DNA of 64,000 nucleotides, taken from Streptomyces halobius (GTDB lineage Bacteria > Actinomycetota > Actinomycetes > Streptomycetales > Streptomycetaceae). The first letter of the stretch is position 1. Each line of letters opens with the position of its first letter. The translations under genes were made by a program, and so were the position numbers. The notes beneath the pieces were generated by a model. It ran no database searches and had not been told where the DNA came from. It saw nothing but the letters and a program-made list of their open reading frames with translations. Location of the stretch: NCBI RefSeq assembly GCF_023277745.1, contig NZ_CP086322.1:2852001-2916000 (forward strand), given 5' to 3'. Shown in pieces: positions 62,034-64,000 of this stretch.

Positions 62034-62056
62034 TCGTACGCCGCTGCCGCGGCCGG

Positions 62057-63544
62057 CTATGCCGCCGGTACGAAGGGCTGGAACTCGGCGGCCAGCTCTT
62101 CGTGCACCAGCGCCTTGAGGACCGTGCCGTCCGCGGTGTGCTCCTCGGAGATGACCTCGCCCTCGGCGTGCGCCCGCGAGACCAGGGCGCCCTGGGTGTA
62201 GGGCACCAGCGCCTCGATCTCGACCTCGGGGCGCGGCAGTTCCGCGTCGAGCAGGGCGAGCAGCTCGGTCATGCCCTGACCGGTGCGGGCCGAGACCGCG
62301 AGGGTGTGCTTCTCCCGCCGGAGCAGGCGCTGCATCACCAGCGGATCGGCGGCGTCGGCCTTGTTGACCACCACGATCTCGGGCACGTCCGTCGCGCCCA
62401 CCTCGCGGATCACCTCACGCACCGCGGCCAGCTGCTCCTCCGGCACCGGATGGGAGCCGTCGACCACATGCAGGATGAGATCGGAGTCGCCGACCTCCTC
62501 CATCGTGGAGCGGAACGCCTCGACGAGGTGGTGCGGGAGGTGCCGGACGAAGCCGACGGTGTCGGCGAGGGTGTAGAGCCGCCCGCTGGGCGTCTCGGCC
62601 CGCCGGACGGTCGGGTCCAGGGTGGCGAACAGGGCGTTCTCCACCAGGACGCCGGCGCCGGTGAGGCGGTTGAGCAGGGAGGACTTGCCGGCGTTGGTGT
62701 AGCCGACGATCGCGACCGAGGGGACCTTGTTGCGCCGGCGTTCCTGGCGCTTGATGTCCCGGCCGGTCTTCATCTCCGCGATCTCCCGGCGCATCTTCGC
62801 CATCTTCTCGCGAATCCGCCGCCGGTCCGTCTCGATCTTGGTCTCACCGGGGCCACGGGTGGCCATACCGCCGCCCGCGGAACCGGAGCCACCGCCACCC
62901 ATCTGCCGGGACAGCGACTGACCCCAGCCACGGAGCCTGGGCAGCATGTACTGCATCTGCGCCAGGGAGACCTGCGCCTTGCCCTCCCGGGACTTGGCGT
63001 GCTGGGCGAAGATGTCGAGGATCAGGGCGGTCCGGTCGACCACCTTGACCTTGACGACGTCCTCCAGGTGGATCAGCTGGCCCGGGGAGAGCTCACCGTC
63101 GCACACCACGGTGTCCGCCCCGGATTCGAGCACGATGTCGCGCAGCTCCAGCGCCTTGCCCGAGCCGATGTACGTGGCCGGGTCCGGCTTGTCGCGACGC
63201 TGGATGACGCCGTCGAGGACGACCGCCCCGGCGGTCTCCGCCAGCGCGGCCAGTTCGGCGAGGGAGTTCTCCGCGTCGAGCGCCGTGCCCGTGGTCCATA
63301 CGCCGACGAGCACCACCCGCTCCAGACGGAGCTGCCGGTACTCGACCTCGGTGACGTCTTCGAGCTCGGTGGACAGGCCCGCCACACGGCGCAGCGCCGC
63401 CCGCTCCGTGCGGTCGTACTGGTCGCCGTCACGCTCCCCGTCGATCTCGTGGCTCCAGGCGACGTCCTCTTCCATCAGGGCGTTGGCCCGAAGGCTCTCG
63501 GGGAGGCGCTGGCGGTCCTGCGGAAGGGAAGAAGAGGAGGTCAT
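62057..63544 (-). CDS. hflX: GTPase HflX
   Basis: The 495-residue ribosome-splitting GTPase has the N-terminal HflX domain (ERVVLVGVWTTGTALDAENSLAELAALAETAGAVV, RRDKPDPATYIGSGKALELRDIV) and the Gly-rich linker RGWGQSLSRQMGGGGSGSAGGGMATRGPGETKIETDRRRI. The G domain shows G1 GYTNAGKSSLLN, G3 DTVGFVRHLP and G4 NKADAAD. ATG 63544 has AAAGGAT upstream. It rescues stalled ribosomes under stress. The longer frame to 63724 is not supported. Confidence 0.94.
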   Translation of the reverse strand: MTSSSSLPQDRQRLPESLRANALMEEDVAWSHEIDGERDGDQYDRTERAALRRVAGLSTELEDVTEVEYRQLRLERVVLVGVWTTGTALDAENSLAELAALAETAGAVVLDGVIQRRDKPDPATYIGSGKALELRDIVLESGADTVVCDGELSPGQLIHLEDVVKVKVVDRTALILDIFAQHAKSREGKAQVSLAQMQYMLPRLRGWGQSLSRQMGGGGSGSAGGGMATRGPGETKIETDRRRIREKMAKMRREIAEMKTGRDIKRQERRRNKVPSVAIVGYTNAGKSSLLNRLTGAGVLVENALFATLDPTVRRAETPSGRLYTLADTVGFVRHLPHHLVEAFRSTMEEVGDSDLILHVVDGSHPVPEEQLAAVREVIREVGATDVPEIVVVNKADAADPLVMQRLLRREKHTLAVSARTGQGMTELLALLDAELPRPEVEIEALVPYTQGALVSRAHAEGEVISEEHTADGTVLKALVHEELAAEFQPFVPAA

Positions 63545-63720
63545 TTGATCCTTTGTGTCGTTGGGAAGCCCCTGGGGCCCGGCGGCCCCGGCGGGACTGT
63601 CGATGAGGTGCGGCTTGGATGCTGCGGCCTTCGATGGTGTCAACGTACGGGCCGCGCCGGAGATTCCCGGGTGCCGGCCGGTGTCGACCCGTCGATGGTC
63701 GCACGGCGCGTTACCGGGCG

Positions 63721-64000
63721 TCACGCGGGTTTTCCGGGGTGCGCCCGGGGCGGCGGCGCGGGCGCCGCGGACGGTGGCTGGGACTTCCAGTCCGGGTGTC
63801 CCGGCATCGGCGGGGTCTTCGTGCCGTACAGCCAGCCGTGCAGGAAGCCGGACAGATCCCGGCCGGCGGTCTCCGAGGCCAGCGCGATGAACTCGCGGGT
63901 GCCGGCGGAACCGTCGCGGTGCCGGGCCACCCAGGCGCGTTCGAGGCGGCCGAAGGCGTCCTTGCCGATCTTCTCCCGGAGGGCGTACAGGATCAGCGCG
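63721..64000 (-). CDS. C-terminus of an M1-type aminopeptidase, cut by the window edge
   Basis: The minus strand reads from the edge ALILYALREKIGKDAFGRLERAWVARHRDGSAGTREFIALASETAGRDLSGFLHGWLYGTKTPPMPGHPDW, then a Pro-rich tail and TGA at 63723-63721. The pattern DLSGFLHGWLYGTKTPPMPGHP is the typical end of streptomycete M1 family metallopeptidases. The zinc-binding HEXXH would be outside the window. It is upstream of hflX on the same strand with a 176-base gap. Confidence 0.8.
   Translation of the reverse strand, partial: ALILYALREKIGKDAFGRLERAWVARHRDGSAGTREFIALASETAGRDLSGFLHGWLYGTKTPPMPGHPDWKSQPPSAAPAPPPRAHPGKPA

Overview
The window is about 71-72% GC, with strong G/C at third codon positions and many GTG/TTG starts. 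Its core genes (parE, hrdB, whiH, rnhB, nrdRJ, lexA, hflX) identify it as a Streptomyces chromosome. The gene order whiH-hrdB-protease-DUF7455-parE on one side and nrdJ-nrdR-lexA-dinG-siderophore genes-hflX on the other is the conserved core order I recall from other Streptomyces. That comparison is from memory and was not computed here.

Region 1, 1-8 kb, is accessory and partly decayed. It holds an iron-box-preceded sucrase/ferredoxin-like gene, a CitA/CitB-type two-component system and an IS110-family insertion with 15-bp inverted repeats. After these come a truncated ActP-like acetate symporter, an intact DUF485 partner gene and a frameshifted LuxR-type response regulator.

Region 2, 8-25 kb, is the parE-hrdB-whiH core interrupted by a 10.3-kb integrative element (about 11885-22205) inserted in the last codons of hrdB. 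A 16-bp core (AGGTAGTCGCGCAGCA on the + strand) occurs at both ends. The integrated copy supplies a new hrdB 3' end with the same last seven residues plus a terminator. The displaced original end (LRDYLD-stop) and original terminator lie on the far side, next to the serine protease. Reading on the minus strand, the element carries a tyrosine integrase, two small genes, a primase-polymerase/helicase, an iteron and AT-rich block that looks like an origin, and two coupled small genes. Next come an HK97-type major capsid gene with its own promoter, a 52-codon gene, a G-rich repeat region, a 34-aa zinc ribbon coupled to an HNH nuclease, and DUF5753/DUF397 genes. No portal, terminase large subunit, protease or tail gene is visible. 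This gene content is that of a capsid-encoding phage satellite, and it is the most interesting part of the window.

Region 3, 25-47 kb, is core and semi-core: a fused ABC transporter, an NrtR-like Nudix regulator, a glycogen-debranching-like protein, DUF4192, a RecQ-phosphoribosyltransferase fusion, RNase HII, an ADP-ribosylglycohydrolase and a histidine phosphatase. A decaying stretch follows (DUF1152 and ABC-F pseudogenes, an MFS remnant) with TetR regulators, an amidase, a TerD protein, a CGNR regulator and several tandem-repeat arrays.

Region 4, 47-64 kb, covers DNA metabolism and iron: nrdJ/nrdR with paired NrdR boxes, lexA with an SOS box, a DinG-like helicase, a four-gene NRPS-independent siderophore operon (aminotransferase, two IucA/IucC synthetases, acetyltransferase), a lipoprotein serine protease, hflX and the C-terminus of an M1-type peptidase at the edge. 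A second SOS-like box lies upstream of parE. No tRNA, rRNA or CRISPR array was recognised.
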